Numbered from the stretch's first letter, positions 34,180 through 42,826 are shown. The stretch is 60,018 nucleotides of DNA from an uncultured Bacteroidota bacterium (GCA_903877645.1 CAIRES010000022.1:1-60018); one strand, 5' to 3'. Notes: a model not told the origin generated them from the letters alone. Made by a program: numbers and translations.

Positions 34180-34662
34180 CTAAAACTTCTTCCGATAAAA
34201 ATGGCAATACGGCGTACCGTTCTTGTGGTCGTAATAATCCTGGTGGTAGTCTTCGGCTTTCCAGAAGGTGCCGGCTTTGGTTACTTCGGTGACAACGGGA
34301 TAGCCCTTCTCTTTTAGAATAGCGATCAGTTTTTCGGCTGTTGCTTTTTGTTCTTCATCGAGGTAAAAAATGCCTGAGCGGTATTGAGTGCCGATGTCGG
34401 GGCCTTGCCCGTCTACCTGGCCGGGGTCGTGAGTTTCGAAGAACAGCTTGGCGAGTTCTTCATAGCTTATAACTGACGGATCAAAGATCACTTCTACAGC
34501 TTCGGCATGTCCTGTGGTGCCGGTGCATACCTCGTAATAAGTAGGCTTATCGGTATGGCCACCAATATAGCCTGCAGCCGTGGAGATGACTCCTTTTGCC
34601 TTTTGCATATAATACTGTGTGCCCCAAAAACAACCGGAGGCAAATATGGCCCTGCTCTGCAT
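34180..34662 (-). CDS. msrA: Peptide-methionine (S)-S-oxide reductase
   Basis: MsrA, 160 aa, reduces the S-epimer of methionine sulfoxide in proteins. The catalytic GCFWG has Cys11. YIGGHTDKPTYYEVCTG and the GHAEAVEV block match the family, and the C-terminal half includes AEDYHQDYY. It follows msrB by 3 bp; the pair repairs both epimers after oxidative damage. No signal peptide, so cytoplasmic. Confidence 0.96.
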   Translation of the reverse strand: MQSRAIFASGCFWGTQYYMQKAKGVISTAAGYIGGHTDKPTYYEVCTGTTGHAEAVEVIFDPSVISYEELAKLFFETHDPGQVDGQGPDIGTQYRSGIFYLDEEQKATAEKLIAILKEKGYPVVTEVTKAGTFWKAEDYHQDYYDHKNGTPYCHFYRKKF

Positions 34663-34665
34663 GTT

Positions 34666-35037
34666 TTAGTTTGTTTTAGCGGGTATGAATTTCATGGAGA
34701 TGGAATTGACGCAATGACGAGTATTCTTGGCAGTAAACCGCTCGCCGGTGAACACATGGCCCAGGTGGGCGCCACAATTGTTGCAGATGATCTCGACACG
34801 ACGGCCATCGGCATCCGGCATTTTCTTTACTGCTCCTGGAATTTCATCATCAAAAGACGGCCAGCCGCAATTGGAGTGAAATTTATCTTCCGACTTATAC
34901 AGTGGTGTGTTGCACCTGCGACATACATAGGTGCCATGTTCTTCGTTATCGGTGTACTCGCCTATAAATGGCCTTTCGGTGCCTTTATGCACGATCACTC
35001 TTTCTTCTTCGGGTGTTAGTTTATTCCATTCAGACAT
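34666..35037 (-). CDS. msrB: Peptide-methionine (R)-S-oxide reductase
   Basis: MsrB, 123 aa, reduces the R-epimer of methionine sulfoxide. Zinc-binding pairs are CRRC (39, 42) and CNNC (85, 88). The catalytic Cys109 is in [22 protein letters not shown] and GHVFTGER are further conserved blocks. It is the first gene of an msrB-msrA operon with a 3-bp gap. Confidence 0.96.
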   Translation of the reverse strand: MSEWNKLTPEEERVIVHKGTERPFIGEYTDNEEHGTYVCRRCNTPLYKSEDKFHSNCGWPSFDDEIPGAVKKMPDADGRRVEIICNNCGAHLGHVFTGERFTAKNTRHCVNSISMKFIPAKTN

Positions 35038-35144
35038 ACGCTCAATTTGTAACTAAAAATACGAATATTGTGCCAATTGAGTTTGCTTACCGAGAAGTCC
35101 TTCTTTTGGCATGGTTTTCATGCCTTTTTTACAAAACAGCCATT

Positions 35145-35324
35145 ATGTCTCAAAACAGCGAAGACCGTAAGCAAGCTTACGATGAACAAGATAAAGAAAT
35201 TACGGACCTGCAAGCTAAGTATGGCGTAGACACCCAGGAAGTGCTGAACGCTGTGATAGATGCAGATAACGACCTGAGCAAGGCAGAGGATTATCTAAAG
35301 CAAAGGACAGAAAAACAGGTATAA
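35145..35324 (+). CDS. Small hydrophilic protein, DUF3606-like
   Basis: A 59-aa helical protein. The pattern ITDLQAKYGVDTQEVLNAVI followed by a second helix ending EDYLKQ resembles DUF3606-type small proteins, with an N-terminal acidic stretch. The ATG at 35145 is preferred to more upstream starts, which would lie over the msrB promoter region and add a poorly formed extension. Function unknown. A strong terminator follows. Confidence 0.6.
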   Translation: MSQNSEDRKQAYDEQDKEITDLQAKYGVDTQEVLNAVIDADNDLSKAEDYLKQRTEKQV

Positions 35325-35361
35325 GCGGTACATTTACTGTGTTTGCCAATTCTTCAAACGT

Positions 35362-35390
35362 AAAACGCCCCGGATCTTCGGGGCGTTTTT
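35362..35390. terminator. Terminator between the DUF3606-like and DUF6600 genes
   Basis: AAAACGCCCCG (35362-35372) pairs with CGGGGCGTTTT (35379-35389), an 11-bp perfect stem with a 6-nt loop. Placed between convergent genes, it can act in both directions. Confidence 0.88.
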
Positions 35391-35409
35391 ATACATGATC
35401 TGTGTCTAT

Positions 35410-36615
35410 TTATCTTCTTGTTGGTGCGGGCGCAGGATTACTGCGTGCAGGTGCCGGAGCAGGTGCCTGCCTTGGCTGAGATTGGGGTCGTGGTTGAGGA
35501 GCAGGCATAGACCTTGATGGCATAGGCTGTGAACGTGGTTGTTCCGGCTGTTGCCGTTCGGGTTGTGGCTCAGGCCTTACCTGGTTTTGGGGTGGGGTAG
35601 GCTCCTGGCGGGGTTGTTGCGGCTGTTTGGCGCCATCCCATTCGTAAGGGTTGTTGTCGTTGCGTGGTTGTGGTTTGGCAGGCTGTGCCACTTGATTCAC
35701 ATTGTTGCCGGGAGTTTCGGTGCGACCATTATTCCTGGGTACATCGTTCCTGAATTGGGGCGGGGTAGCCTGGCCTGAATTCACGGGCTGTGCTGTTCGT
35801 ACCTGCTGTGGTGCGCTTACCACATTAGGTGGCGCTACGCGCTGGCCTGCAATGCTGGCAGCGGGCCTTATTTGTGCAGGGCGGTACATTTTGATCACAT
35901 TGTCATGTACTCTTGTGTTCAGGTTTCTGGAGTTATTGATCTTGAATATCTGTACCGGTTTGTGCGTGATCTGTTCCACATCATGTGCGCGCGGACCGCC
36001 AACATAAGTTACGTTATTGTTACGGTAGGTGTTGTTCATGAAATCAGTCTGGTGGATGATCTCTGAATTGCCACTTGGCCCATACCAATAGTGGTAATAA
36101 CCACCTGTGTACAGATATTGTGGTGGAATGAACACCCACCAATCGTTAGGACAGCTATAGGGGTTGTAGTTATCGCCAAATTCGTAACCAGGGCCCAAAG
36201 GTGCCCAACCGTAATAACCATTTCCTGACCTCCAGCTTACCCATGCCGGACCCCAATCCTGGCCGGGTATCCACAGCCAGCCATAGTAGTTGTCATAAGT
36301 CCAGCGGCCATAATGGAAACAAGCCCAACCCCAAGAGTAGCTGGATATCCAGGTATTGCCATAATCAGTCATAGCCCAATAGCCGTTCGTATAATACGGC
36401 CTGAAGCTGCCATCTACATCGGGAGACCATACGTAACCATATTGCGGGTCTTCTATCCATTGGCCATAAGGGGCCAGGTCCTGGTAGAAGTCGTTATATG
36501 AAACATATTGATTGTCATATTGCGCAATAGCCTTGCCGGGAGGTAATAAAAAAGTGATCAACAGGCTCAGCGATAATACAGTCAATATTCTTTTACCGAT
36601 CATTTTCATGCTCAT
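35410..36615 (-). CDS. DUF6600 domain secreted protein with Pro/Gln-rich tail
   Basis: A 401-aa exported protein. After a signal peptide (to about 31, ending AIAQ) comes a tryptophan- and tyrosine-rich DUF6600 region (about 35-175) with FYQDLAPYGQWIEDPQYGYV, YHYGRW in the form FHYGRW, and GWLWIPGQDWGPAWVSWRSG. Residues about 250-401 are a low-complexity tail very rich in Pro, Gln, Arg and Ala, probably disordered. Such proteins are frequent in Bacteroidota envelopes; no biochemical role is established. Several ATG codons at the start (residues 1, 3 and 5) are possible initiators. Confidence 0.85.
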   Translation of the reverse strand: MSMKMIGKRILTVLSLSLLITFLLPPGKAIAQYDNQYVSYNDFYQDLAPYGQWIEDPQYGYVWSPDVDGSFRPYYTNGYWAMTDYGNTWISSYSWGWACFHYGRWTYDNYYGWLWIPGQDWGPAWVSWRSGNGYYGWAPLGPGYEFGDNYNPYSCPNDWWVFIPPQYLYTGGYYHYWYGPSGNSEIIHQTDFMNNTYRNNNVTYVGGPRAHDVEQITHKPVQIFKINNSRNLNTRVHDNVIKMYRPAQIRPAASIAGQRVAPPNVVSAPQQVRTAQPVNSGQATPPQFRNDVPRNNGRTETPGNNVNQVAQPAKPQPRNDNNPYEWDGAKQPQQPRQEPTPPQNQVRPEPQPERQQPEQPRSQPMPSRSMPAPQPRPQSQPRQAPAPAPARSNPAPAPTRR

Positions 36616-36711
36616 TATTTGATAGTTCTGCTTGTGTATGAGCGGTAAATATAATACTAATTCGCCTTTTGCGAAAAAAAGCTCTGCACAGCATGTGGAT
36701 TATGCAAAAAA

Positions 36712-36748
36712 CCTGCACCAGTAAAAGTCATCCTTTTACTGGTGCAGG
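36712..36748 (-). terminator. Terminator after the 38-aa lipoprotein gene
   Basis: CCTGCACCAGTAAAAG (36712-36727) and CTTTTACTGGTGCAGG (36733-36748) form a 16-bp perfect stem with loop TCATC. On the minus strand it is followed by TTTTTTGC, so it terminates the gene ending at 36769. Confidence 0.9.
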
Positions 36749-36768
36749 CAACTGATCGTGTACAGTGA

Positions 36769-36885
36769 TTATCTGTAACCATGGTAATGGTGATGCCAAT
36801 GACGGTGATGAGGGGTCACTACGATACATGAAGCAAAGCTTATCGACAGTAATAAGAACAATGCTATTTTCTTTGCTGTTTTCAT
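36769..36885 (-). CDS. 38-aa His-rich mini-lipoprotein
   Basis: On the minus strand an ATG at 36885 opens a 38-codon frame ending at a TAA (36769-36771). It encodes a signal peptide MKTAKKIALFLLLSISFASC with a lipobox cysteine at 20, then an 18-residue mature part, IVVTPHHRHWHHHYHGYR, containing seven His. A strong terminator starts 21 bp after the stop, supporting a real gene. A poly-A run lies just upstream. The mature part could bind metal at the outer membrane. Short proteins of this kind are sometimes labelled quinol oxidase subunit 4 in Bacteroidota, which seems unjustified here. Confidence 0.75.
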   Translation of the reverse strand: MKTAKKIALFLLLSISFASCIVVTPHHRHWHHHYHGYR

Positions 36886-36968
36886 TTTTTTTGTTGTTTG
36901 AGGTTATTTACATCCAAAAGTTTAAACCGAGGGAAACATTCACATTATTTTAGCTACCAGACTTTTCT

Positions 36969-37268
36969 ATGACGGATTTTGAATTTGTTGTTCTGCTTGT
37001 TATCTTTGCTGCGCTAATCCAAATAGAAATGCCTAAAAAAATCAAACCAACGGGGAAACAAATATCAATGCTTGCTTTGCATGCAGTAGTATTCGCAGTG
37101 GTAACTGCTGCTTCATGGATGCTGTATGACAAGCATGACGGCCACTGGGCGTATCCATGGCCTGCCTGGACAACTGCAGCGTGGGCTTTGGCACTTTTGG
37201 GCCATTTTTGTGTTGTATTCACCAGCTTTGAGGATAAAGGGTACGAGGTATTTCAGCAGCAAAAATAA
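36969..37268 (+). CDS. Small membrane protein of unknown function
   Basis: A 99-aa protein with three hydrophobic segments (about 4-18, 31-51 and 66-86). It carries aromatic residues at the boundary (GHWAYPWPAW) and a charged C-terminus. No family recognised. Divergent from the His-rich lipoprotein gene, 83 bp away, and followed by a clear terminator. Confidence 0.7.
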   Translation: MTDFEFVVLLVIFAALIQIEMPKKIKPTGKQISMLALHAVVFAVVTAASWMLYDKHDGHWAYPWPAWTTAAWALALLGHFCVVFTSFEDKGYEVFQQQK

Positions 37269-37296
37269 AGCGGTAAAATGCTTTTTTACTATACTT

Positions 37297-37328
37297 CAAT
37301 GCCCCGTATTTACGGGGCATTGTTTTTA
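37297..37328 (+). terminator. Rho-independent terminator
   Basis: CAATGCCCCGTA (37297-37308) pairs with TACGGGGCATTG (37311-37322) around a 2-nt gap, so the outer 10-11 bp close a short loop, followed by TTTTT. Confidence 0.85.
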
Positions 37329-37367
37329 ATAGCAGGTCTGTTTTCCCGGTTCATCGTGTATTTAAGT

Positions 37368-37396
37368 GTTGCAAGGTGTTTTTTGCCGTAACTTTG
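37368..37396 (+). promoter_or_regulatory. Promoter of ccmE-ccmF
   Basis: TAACTTTG (37389-37396) is the -7 box. GTTG (37368-37371), 17 bp upstream, is a weak -33 candidate. A GGAG at 37410-37413, rare here, lies before the start codons. Confidence 0.5.
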
Positions 37397-37427
37397 TATT
37401 ACCTCCGAAAGGAGTAAACTATTGTCA

Positions 37428-37823
37428 ATGAAAAAGATGCATATTGTATTGCTGATACTCGTAGTGGCATCTATCGCTGCTATTGTAAGTGTATTTGGTA
37501 GTTTTAGTACCTATGAGACGTTTACCTCCGCAGGAAGGGAGCCCGGCAAGAAGTATTATGTGATCGGCAACCTGCAAAAGGATAAGGATATGGTGTATGA
37601 CCCGGTAAAGGACCCAAATCATTTTATATTTTACGCCAAGGACAAAGCAGGTAATGTAAACAAGGTGATCTTTAACGGCGAGAAACCCCGTGATATAGAG
37701 AAATCAGAGCAGATAGTAATGATGGGCTATGAAGATGGAGGAACCTTTCATTGCTCAAGGATACAAATGAAATGCCCTTCTAAGTATAAAAAGGACATGG
37801 TAGCGCAAGGCAGCAGCAGCTAA
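37428..37823 (+). CDS. ccmE: Cytochrome c maturation heme chaperone CcmE
   Basis: CcmE, 131 aa, holds heme covalently in the periplasm and passes it to the CcmF/H ligase. One N-terminal membrane anchor (about 5-25) is followed by a beta-barrel OB-fold domain. The heme-binding histidine motif of proteobacterial CcmE is replaced by CPSKY (CxxxY), as in the variant class described from other organisms. ATG at 37428 is chosen; a TTG at 37422 sits closer to the GGAG at 37410 (8 bp versus 14) and would add two residues. ccmF follows 40 bp downstream. Confidence 0.9.
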   Translation: MKKMHIVLLILVVASIAAIVSVFGSFSTYETFTSAGREPGKKYYVIGNLQKDKDMVYDPVKDPNHFIFYAKDKAGNVNKVIFNGEKPRDIEKSEQIVMMGYEDGGTFHCSRIQMKCPSKYKKDMVAQGSSS

Positions 37824-37863
37824 TACTGCTTTGAATTTTCATTTTTTAGTTTTTTGAATAAGC

Positions 37864-40359
37864 ATGGCCACACAATTCATAGGAGAGCACCTGCGGCCCG
37901 GGCAACTGGGCCATTTTTTAATCATCGCATCTTTTGTTGCTTCTTTATTCAGTACGTTCACCTATTTCATGGCTGCCCGTACCGAGCTGAAAGACCCTGA
38001 AGGCAGCCGTTCGTGGTTGCGTATGGCTCGAGGCAGTTTCATGATCCATACTGCGGCCATCATCAGTATTTTCGTCACGCTTTTTTATGTGATCACCCAC
38101 CACCTTTTTGAGTACCATTATGCGTGGGAGCACTCTTCTATACTATTACCCGGAAAATACCTGTTAGCCTGCTTCTGGGAAGGACAAGAGGGTAGTTTCA
38201 TGCTGTGGATATTCTGGCATTGCATACTGGGCCTGGTAGTGATGGGCACTGCTAAGGGGCTGGAGACAAGGGTAATGACCTTTGTCTCGCTGGTGCAGGT
38301 GTGCCTGGGTACCATGATCATGGGTATTTACTTCGGGCAGGATATACAGGTGGGCAGTAACCCCTTCATACTGCTGCGCCACTCGATGCAGGCCGCGCCT
38401 ATCTTCCAGATGGCCAATTATATGGACTTCATCCGCGATGGTAATGGCCTGAACGTATCCCTCCAAAATTACTGGATGGTTATCCATCCGCCTATACTGT
38501 TCCTTGGTTTTGCCTCTTCACTGATACCATTTGCTTATTGCCTGGCAGCGTTATGGAAGGGTGATTATAAAGATTTTGTAAAGCCAACTATTGCGTGGGC
38601 TTTACTGAATGGGGCCGTACTGGGTACCGGTATTATGATGGGTGGTGCATGGGCTTATGAATCACTCAACTTTGGCGGTTACTGGGCATGGGACCCTGTG
38701 GAGAATGCGTCACTGGTGCCGTGGCTCACACTTATAGCCGGGTTGCATACGTTATTGGTATACAGGAGCACCAGGCGTGCCTTGAAGCTTACTTTCTTTT
38801 TGCTGATCCTCACTCATTTGCTGGTGTGGTATTCTACGTTCCTTACACGTACAGGTATATTAGGCAAAACATCGGTACATGCGTTCACGGGCGATGGGAC
38901 TGCACTTACCTATCACTTGCTGGGGGTAATTGCGCTACTGGCGATCATTTCTGTTGGGCTATTTCAATGGCGAAGGAAAGGTATCCCCGGTATCAAAACG
39001 GAGGAGGCTACACTTTCGCGGGAATTCTGGATGTTTATAGGGTCGGTCGTTTTGTTCCTTTCTGCGGTACAAATTGCTATCAGTACCTCAATACCTATCT
39101 GGGCACCGCTGGCAAAATGGATCACCGGCAAGGAATTTGCCCCTCCCGTTGACCCCATGCACCATTACAATAACATCCAGGTTTGGATCGCCATAGTGAC
39201 GGGCATTCTTTCAGCTACGATATTGTACATGAAATTTAAGCAGACTGAATCGGGGACCCTGGGTAAACGATTGGGAATTACCGCCCTGATAGCTATTGCA
39301 ATGGCCGGGTTTATTGCCTGGGGCCAGCACATAGTGATCTGGCAATATGACACGATGCTGTTTGCTGCCTGCTATGGCATTGTAGCTAATATCTACTATG
39401 GTATAGTGATACAAAAACTGAAATTCAAGAAGCTGGGGCCATCAGTTGCGCACTTCGGTTTTGCGACCGTGCTGCTGGGTATATTATTATCGTCTTACAA
39501 CAAGCATACGATCTCCTTCAATAATACCGGAGTTGAATTTGACCTGAAGAAGACTGTGGCAGAAAATACCAAGGAGAACCGGGAGAATGAAACACTGTTC
39601 TTTGGTGTGCCGGTGGCTATGGGCGACTACTTTGCTACTTATATAGGCGATAGCGATGTGGCAGGCAAGGATAAAAGGGTGTACTATAAGGTTTTGTTTG
39701 AGCGCAAAGATTTACTTTCACAGAAAGCCTCTGAACGATTTATGCTTTACCCTGATGCCTTTATTAATCCTAAAGGACAGCAGGGACTGAGCTCCAACCC
39801 ATCAACCAAGCACTACTGGAACAAGGATGTGTTTACCTACATCAATGTGGCGATGGACAATACGAAGGAAGACACATCATCGTACAGGAGTACAATCGTG
39901 AACAAACCGGGCGATACCGTATTCCTGAATAATGCCTACATGATCTTTAAAGGGCTGAGCAAAGAAGTCAGTGATAAGAGATATACACCAGAACCCGGCG
40001 ACCTGCCGATAAGGGCCACACTGGAAGTTCATGACCTGAAAGGTGATGTGACGGAATTGAACCCATTGTATATTCTGCGGAATAAAGAGTATGTAGTGCG
40101 CCTGGAAGACACATTGCCTTCTGTGGGGGTATATGTCAGGTTTGCCAATCTTACCGTTCATTCGCAGGATTCGGTGTCGGCGGATATAATGACCAAGCAG
40201 ACCGATCCTAAGGAGAAATATATAGTGCTGAAAGCATTGGTATTCCCCTACATTAATGTACTGTGGATAGGGGTGATGATCATGGTGCTTGGATTCTTTA
40301 TTAGCCTTGGTGACCAGCTGACCAGAAAGAGTAAGAAGGGTGATACGTTGATAAGTTGA
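37864..40359 (+). CDS. ccmF: Heme lyase CcmF/CcsA-type cytochrome c biogenesis protein
   Basis: An 831-aa integral membrane protein with about 15 membrane segments. The WWD motif is GGYWAWDPVENASLVPWL (about 270-287), binding heme for ligation. Conserved heme-ligating histidines fall in VIHPPILFLGF and in HAFTGDG. A large soluble periplasmic domain occupies about 560-795, and a final membrane segment (about 797-815) closes the protein. It attaches heme from CcmE to apocytochromes c. Longer than the E. coli protein (about 650 aa), as in other Bacteroidota. Direct partner of ccmE; no ccmH or ccmG gene is next to it. Confidence 0.93.
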   Translation: MATQFIGEHLRPGQLGHFLIIASFVASLFSTFTYFMAARTELKDPEGSRSWLRMARGSFMIHTAAIISIFVTLFYVITHHLFEYHYAWEHSSILLPGKYLLACFWEGQEGSFMLWIFWHCILGLVVMGTAKGLETRVMTFVSLVQVCLGTMIMGIYFGQDIQVGSNPFILLRHSMQAAPIFQMANYMDFIRDGNGLNVSLQNYWMVIHPPILFLGFASSLIPFAYCLAALWKGDYKDFVKPTIAWALLNGAVLGTGIMMGGAWAYESLNFGGYWAWDPVENASLVPWLTLIAGLHTLLVYRSTRRALKLTFFLLILTHLLVWYSTFLTRTGILGKTSVHAFTGDGTALTYHLLGVIALLAIISVGLFQWRRKGIPGIKTEEATLSREFWMFIGSVVLFLSAVQIAISTSIPIWAPLAKWITGKEFAPPVDPMHHYNNIQVWIAIVTGILSATILYMKFKQTESGTLGKRLGITALIAIAMAGFIAWGQHIVIWQYDTMLFAACYGIVANIYYGIVIQKLKFKKLGPSVAHFGFATVLLGILLSSYNKHTISFNNTGVEFDLKKTVAENTKENRENETLFFGVPVAMGDYFATYIGDSDVAGKDKRVYYKVLFERKDLLSQKASERFMLYPDAFINPKGQQGLSSNPSTKHYWNKDVFTYINVAMDNTKEDTSSYRSTIVNKPGDTVFLNNAYMIFKGLSKEVSDKRYTPEPGDLPIRATLEVHDLKGDVTELNPLYILRNKEYVVRLEDTLPSVGVYVRFANLTVHSQDSVSADIMTKQTDPKEKYIVLKALVFPYINVLWIGVMIMVLGFFISLGDQLTRKSKKGDTLIS

Positions 40360-40371
40360 TAAGTTGTTACT

Positions 40372-40959
40372 TTACCGACTCTTCTGAAGTATTTCATGAA
40401 GTTGCAACACTTGCGGCAACACCGCTATCTTATCATCATTAACGATCACGTAATTGCATCGTTTCATTTTTTCATCTTCATCCATTTGCTGTGCCATGAT
40501 ATCCAGCACTTTTTCTTCGGAAAAACCGTTGCGTGCCACTGTACGTTTTAGCCTGAGTTCTTTTGGGGCGTATACGCCTATCATTACATCCATATCCGCA
40601 GAACTGCCGCTTTCGAAAAATATAGCTGCCTCTTTGATGATATATGGCACTGAAGTCTGAGCATCCAACCATTGGCGGGAATAAGCAATGGTAGCCGGAT
40701 GGACGAGTGCATTTAACTGTTGTAATAACTGTGGATGCTGATATACGACAGCGGAGACCTGCGTCCTGTCGAGCCTGCCCTCAATGTAGACGGTGTCGCC
40801 AAACAATGCCTTGATCTTTTGCACCAGTACAGGATCGTTTTCCATGAGGTACTTCGCAGCATCGTCGGCATTAAATACAGGTATGCCAAGTGCTGTGAAC
40901 ACCTGGCATACAACTGATTTTCCGGAGCCTATACCTCCTGTGATCCCTGCTTTGAGCAT
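40372..40959 (-). CDS. coaE: Dephospho-CoA kinase
   Basis: CoaE, 195 aa, catalyses the last step of coenzyme A synthesis by phosphorylating the 3'-hydroxyl of dephospho-CoA. The P-loop is GGIGSGKS (8-15). The DxD-like NADD at about 31-34 and the LID-type segment RTVARNGFSEEK are conserved. It is the last gene of the minus-strand block nusB-DUF1573-yajC-coaE, 12 bp after yajC. Convergent with ccmF across 12 bp. A small GTTGATAA tandem (40347-40368) lies at the junction. Confidence 0.95.
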   Translation of the reverse strand: MLKAGITGGIGSGKSVVCQVFTALGIPVFNADDAAKYLMENDPVLVQKIKALFGDTVYIEGRLDRTQVSAVVYQHPQLLQQLNALVHPATIAYSRQWLDAQTSVPYIIKEAAIFFESGSSADMDVMIGVYAPKELRLKRTVARNGFSEEKVLDIMAQQMDEDEKMKRCNYVIVNDDKIAVLPQVLQLHEILQKSR

Positions 40960-40971
40960 AGGGCAATGATT

Positions 40972-41331
40972 TTATTTTGTGGTTGCGGGCGTAATGCCAG
41001 CTGCTACGTCTGCTTTTTTGCGGAAAGCTGCGGTCATTTCCATAGAAACGGCTGAGCGCTCGATGGTCATAAATGTGCCACGGCTGATCTCCACCTGCAG
41101 GGTGCCGTCGTCATTAGTTTTGTTGATGCGGGCATGTATACCGGCAGTGGTTACCACCTGCTCGCCTACATTCATGCTATCAGCAAATTTCTTTTGATCT
41201 TTAGCGCGCTTTGCCTGCGGGCGTATCATAAAGAAATACATGACCACGAACATGCCCACCATCAGAAAAATAGAACCGCCCATACCACCGGGTGCTGCAC
41301 CCGCCTGTAACATTACTGTTGTTAATTGCAT
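40972..41331 (-). CDS. yajC: Preprotein translocase subunit YajC
   Basis: YajC, 119 aa, is an accessory membrane protein of the Sec translocase, associated with SecDF. One membrane helix (about 19-37, IFLMVGMFVVMYFFMIRPQ) is followed by the conserved RPQAKRAKDQKKFADSM and the cytosolic beta domain VGEQVVTTAGIHARI. The N-terminus is slightly longer than usual. It lies in the nusB-DUF1573-yajC-coaE block. Confidence 0.94.
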   Translation of the reverse strand: MQLTTVMLQAGAAPGGMGGSIFLMVGMFVVMYFFMIRPQAKRAKDQKKFADSMNVGEQVVTTAGIHARINKTNDDGTLQVEISRGTFMTIERSAVSMEMTAAFRKKADVAAGITPATTK

Positions 41332-41376
41332 TTTGTTTGTTTGTTATGATGAAAAAGAATTACTACTGTTCACTAT

Positions 41377-41847
41377 TTATTGCTTCTGTACCTCAGCATT
41401 GATGTACAGCATTTCTATATTTTTGTTAGTATTAGTATGTATGGTCACCGACTTGGACTGGTGCCCTGATTTGCCGGCAGAGTTAAAGGTTACTTTCATT
41501 ATTCCTGATGCACCTGGCGCTACCGCATCGTGCGGGTATTCCGGCACTGTGCAGCCACATGAGCCATTGGCCCCGGAAATGATCAGTGGTGTTTTGCCCG
41601 TATTGGTAAATGCGAAATCGTAGCTCACTTTTTCACCCTCATGTATAGCGCCAAAGTTATGCAAGGTGTCATTTTTAAAATCCATAACCGGCTTTCTTGC
41701 AGCTGCTACGGTATCCATACCATTTGCTGTAAGCGGATTGCTCACTATGCTGGCTGATAAATGATTTTTATCATCAACCTTGCTGGTGACAGGGCCGTTA
41801 TTGCATGCTGCGAGTGCCAGTAATGATATGATCAGGTAGCGCTTCAT
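41377..41847 (-). CDS. DUF1573 lipoprotein
   Basis: A 156-aa lipoprotein with lipobox LAAC at residue 15. The mature part is a DUF1573 Ig-like domain (about 54-150): FDFGAIHEGEKVSYDFAFTN in the form LHNFGAIHEGEK, then GSCGCTVPEYP with two conserved cysteines, and SGIMKVTFNSAGKSGHQSK. DUF1573 proteins are abundant in Bacteroidota; they lack a defined role, but the placement between nusB and yajC is conserved. Confidence 0.9.
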   Translation of the reverse strand: MKRYLIISLLALAACNNGPVTSKVDDKNHLSASIVSNPLTANGMDTVAAARKPVMDFKNDTLHNFGAIHEGEKVSYDFAFTNTGKTPLIISGANGSCGCTVPEYPHDAVAPGASGIMKVTFNSAGKSGHQSKSVTIHTNTNKNIEMLYINAEVQKQ

Positions 41848-41887
41848 TTTTATTTATTGCTTTGTTGTTAATGATCTTTTTTATTGA

Positions 41888-42826
41888 CTATGAACCGATA
41901 GTGCCCCTATCTGTTTTATTTACTTTGTTTTCTTTGACCAGGTTCTTCAAAATATTATCCAGTACACCGTTCACAAACTGCCCGCTTTGCGGTGTACTGT
42001 ATTGCTTGGCAATATCGATGTATTCGTTAATGGTTACTTTGGTAGGGATGGTAGGAAAGTAAAGGAATTCACAAACACCCATGCGCAATAACAATAGGTC
42101 GATCAATGCCACACGCTCTTTATCCCAGTTGTTGAGCCGAGGCTCTATAAGCTCCATTGTATAAGCATCTTTTTCCGTAACTGCCTGCAGCAACTCCTGC
42201 GCATATTCCTTTTTCTCGCCCGAAAGCAGGTTAAGGAAATTGACCTTTGAATTGCTTTTAAAGAAATTCTGCATCAGCATGATGATCAGGTCGCTGTCAT
42301 CCTCCCAGCCGGGCAATTCATCGGTAAAATGAGACATGAGTCCTGCATTTTCGAGTACCAGCTTTTCCCATATATACTGAATGATCTCTTTTTCTTGTGT
42401 GGGGGTGTGGTCTTTTATTGCTGTATAAGTCGCATAGGTATCACTGGCTTTCAGCAAAAGGTATATTTTCTTTATCCAGTCTTCGTCAATGAAACGCTCC
42501 AGCTTGTCTTTTTTGATCTTTTCATTAAAGGAAGCATTCGCAAACATCTTTTGCACAAAGCTATTCACAGCTATCTGCGTGCTCACATTCATATCCGCGA
42601 CAGTAGGGAGGTATTTTGAGGAGCTTCTGCTGGCATCAGTTTCGGCATATTGGGCAATGCGTAATGAATATAATACACTAACAGTAAATATATCCAGCAC
42701 ATGCTCCAGCTTATCATTCAGGATCCGTATGGCGGCCTCTTTGTTACCCTGCGCACCATCTTCACGCAACGAAAGTTCGTAAAGCGTCTGCATCACTTTT
42801 ACCCGGATATTCCTTCGGCTGATCAT
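41888..42826 (-). CDS. nusB: Transcription antitermination factor NusB
   Basis: A 312-aa NusB, about twice the proteobacterial length, the usual Bacteroidota form. The N-terminal MISRRNIRVKVMQTLYE is the RNA-binding start; the classical NusB core occupies the C-terminal half, with RLNNWDKERVALIDLLLLRMGVCEFLYFPTIPTKVTINEYIDIAKQY in pieces and SGQFVNGVLDNIL. NusB with NusE/S10 binds boxA to promote rRNA transcription. TACCTTTG on the minus strand (42858-42865) is its likely -7 box. First gene of the block with DUF1573, yajC and coaE. Confidence 0.93.
   Translation of the reverse strand: MISRRNIRVKVMQTLYELSLREDGAQGNKEAAIRILNDKLEHVLDIFTVSVLYSLRIAQYAETDASRSSSKYLPTVADMNVSTQIAVNSFVQKMFANASFNEKIKKDKLERFIDEDWIKKIYLLLKASDTYATYTAIKDHTPTQEKEIIQYIWEKLVLENAGLMSHFTDELPGWEDDSDLIIMLMQNFFKSNSKVNFLNLLSGEKKEYAQELLQAVTEKDAYTMELIEPRLNNWDKERVALIDLLLLRMGVCEFLYFPTIPTKVTINEYIDIAKQYSTPQSGQFVNGVLDNILKNLVKENKVNKTDRGTIGS

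Noticed and set aside
36765-36953. 62-codon plus-strand frame in the 350-bp gap
   Set aside because: It is antisense to the better supported 38-aa lipoprotein gene and overlaps its upstream poly-A run.
40347-40368. GTTGATAA tandem at the ccmF-coaE junction
   Set aside because: Only two and a half copies of 8 bp; likely chance at a convergent gene end.
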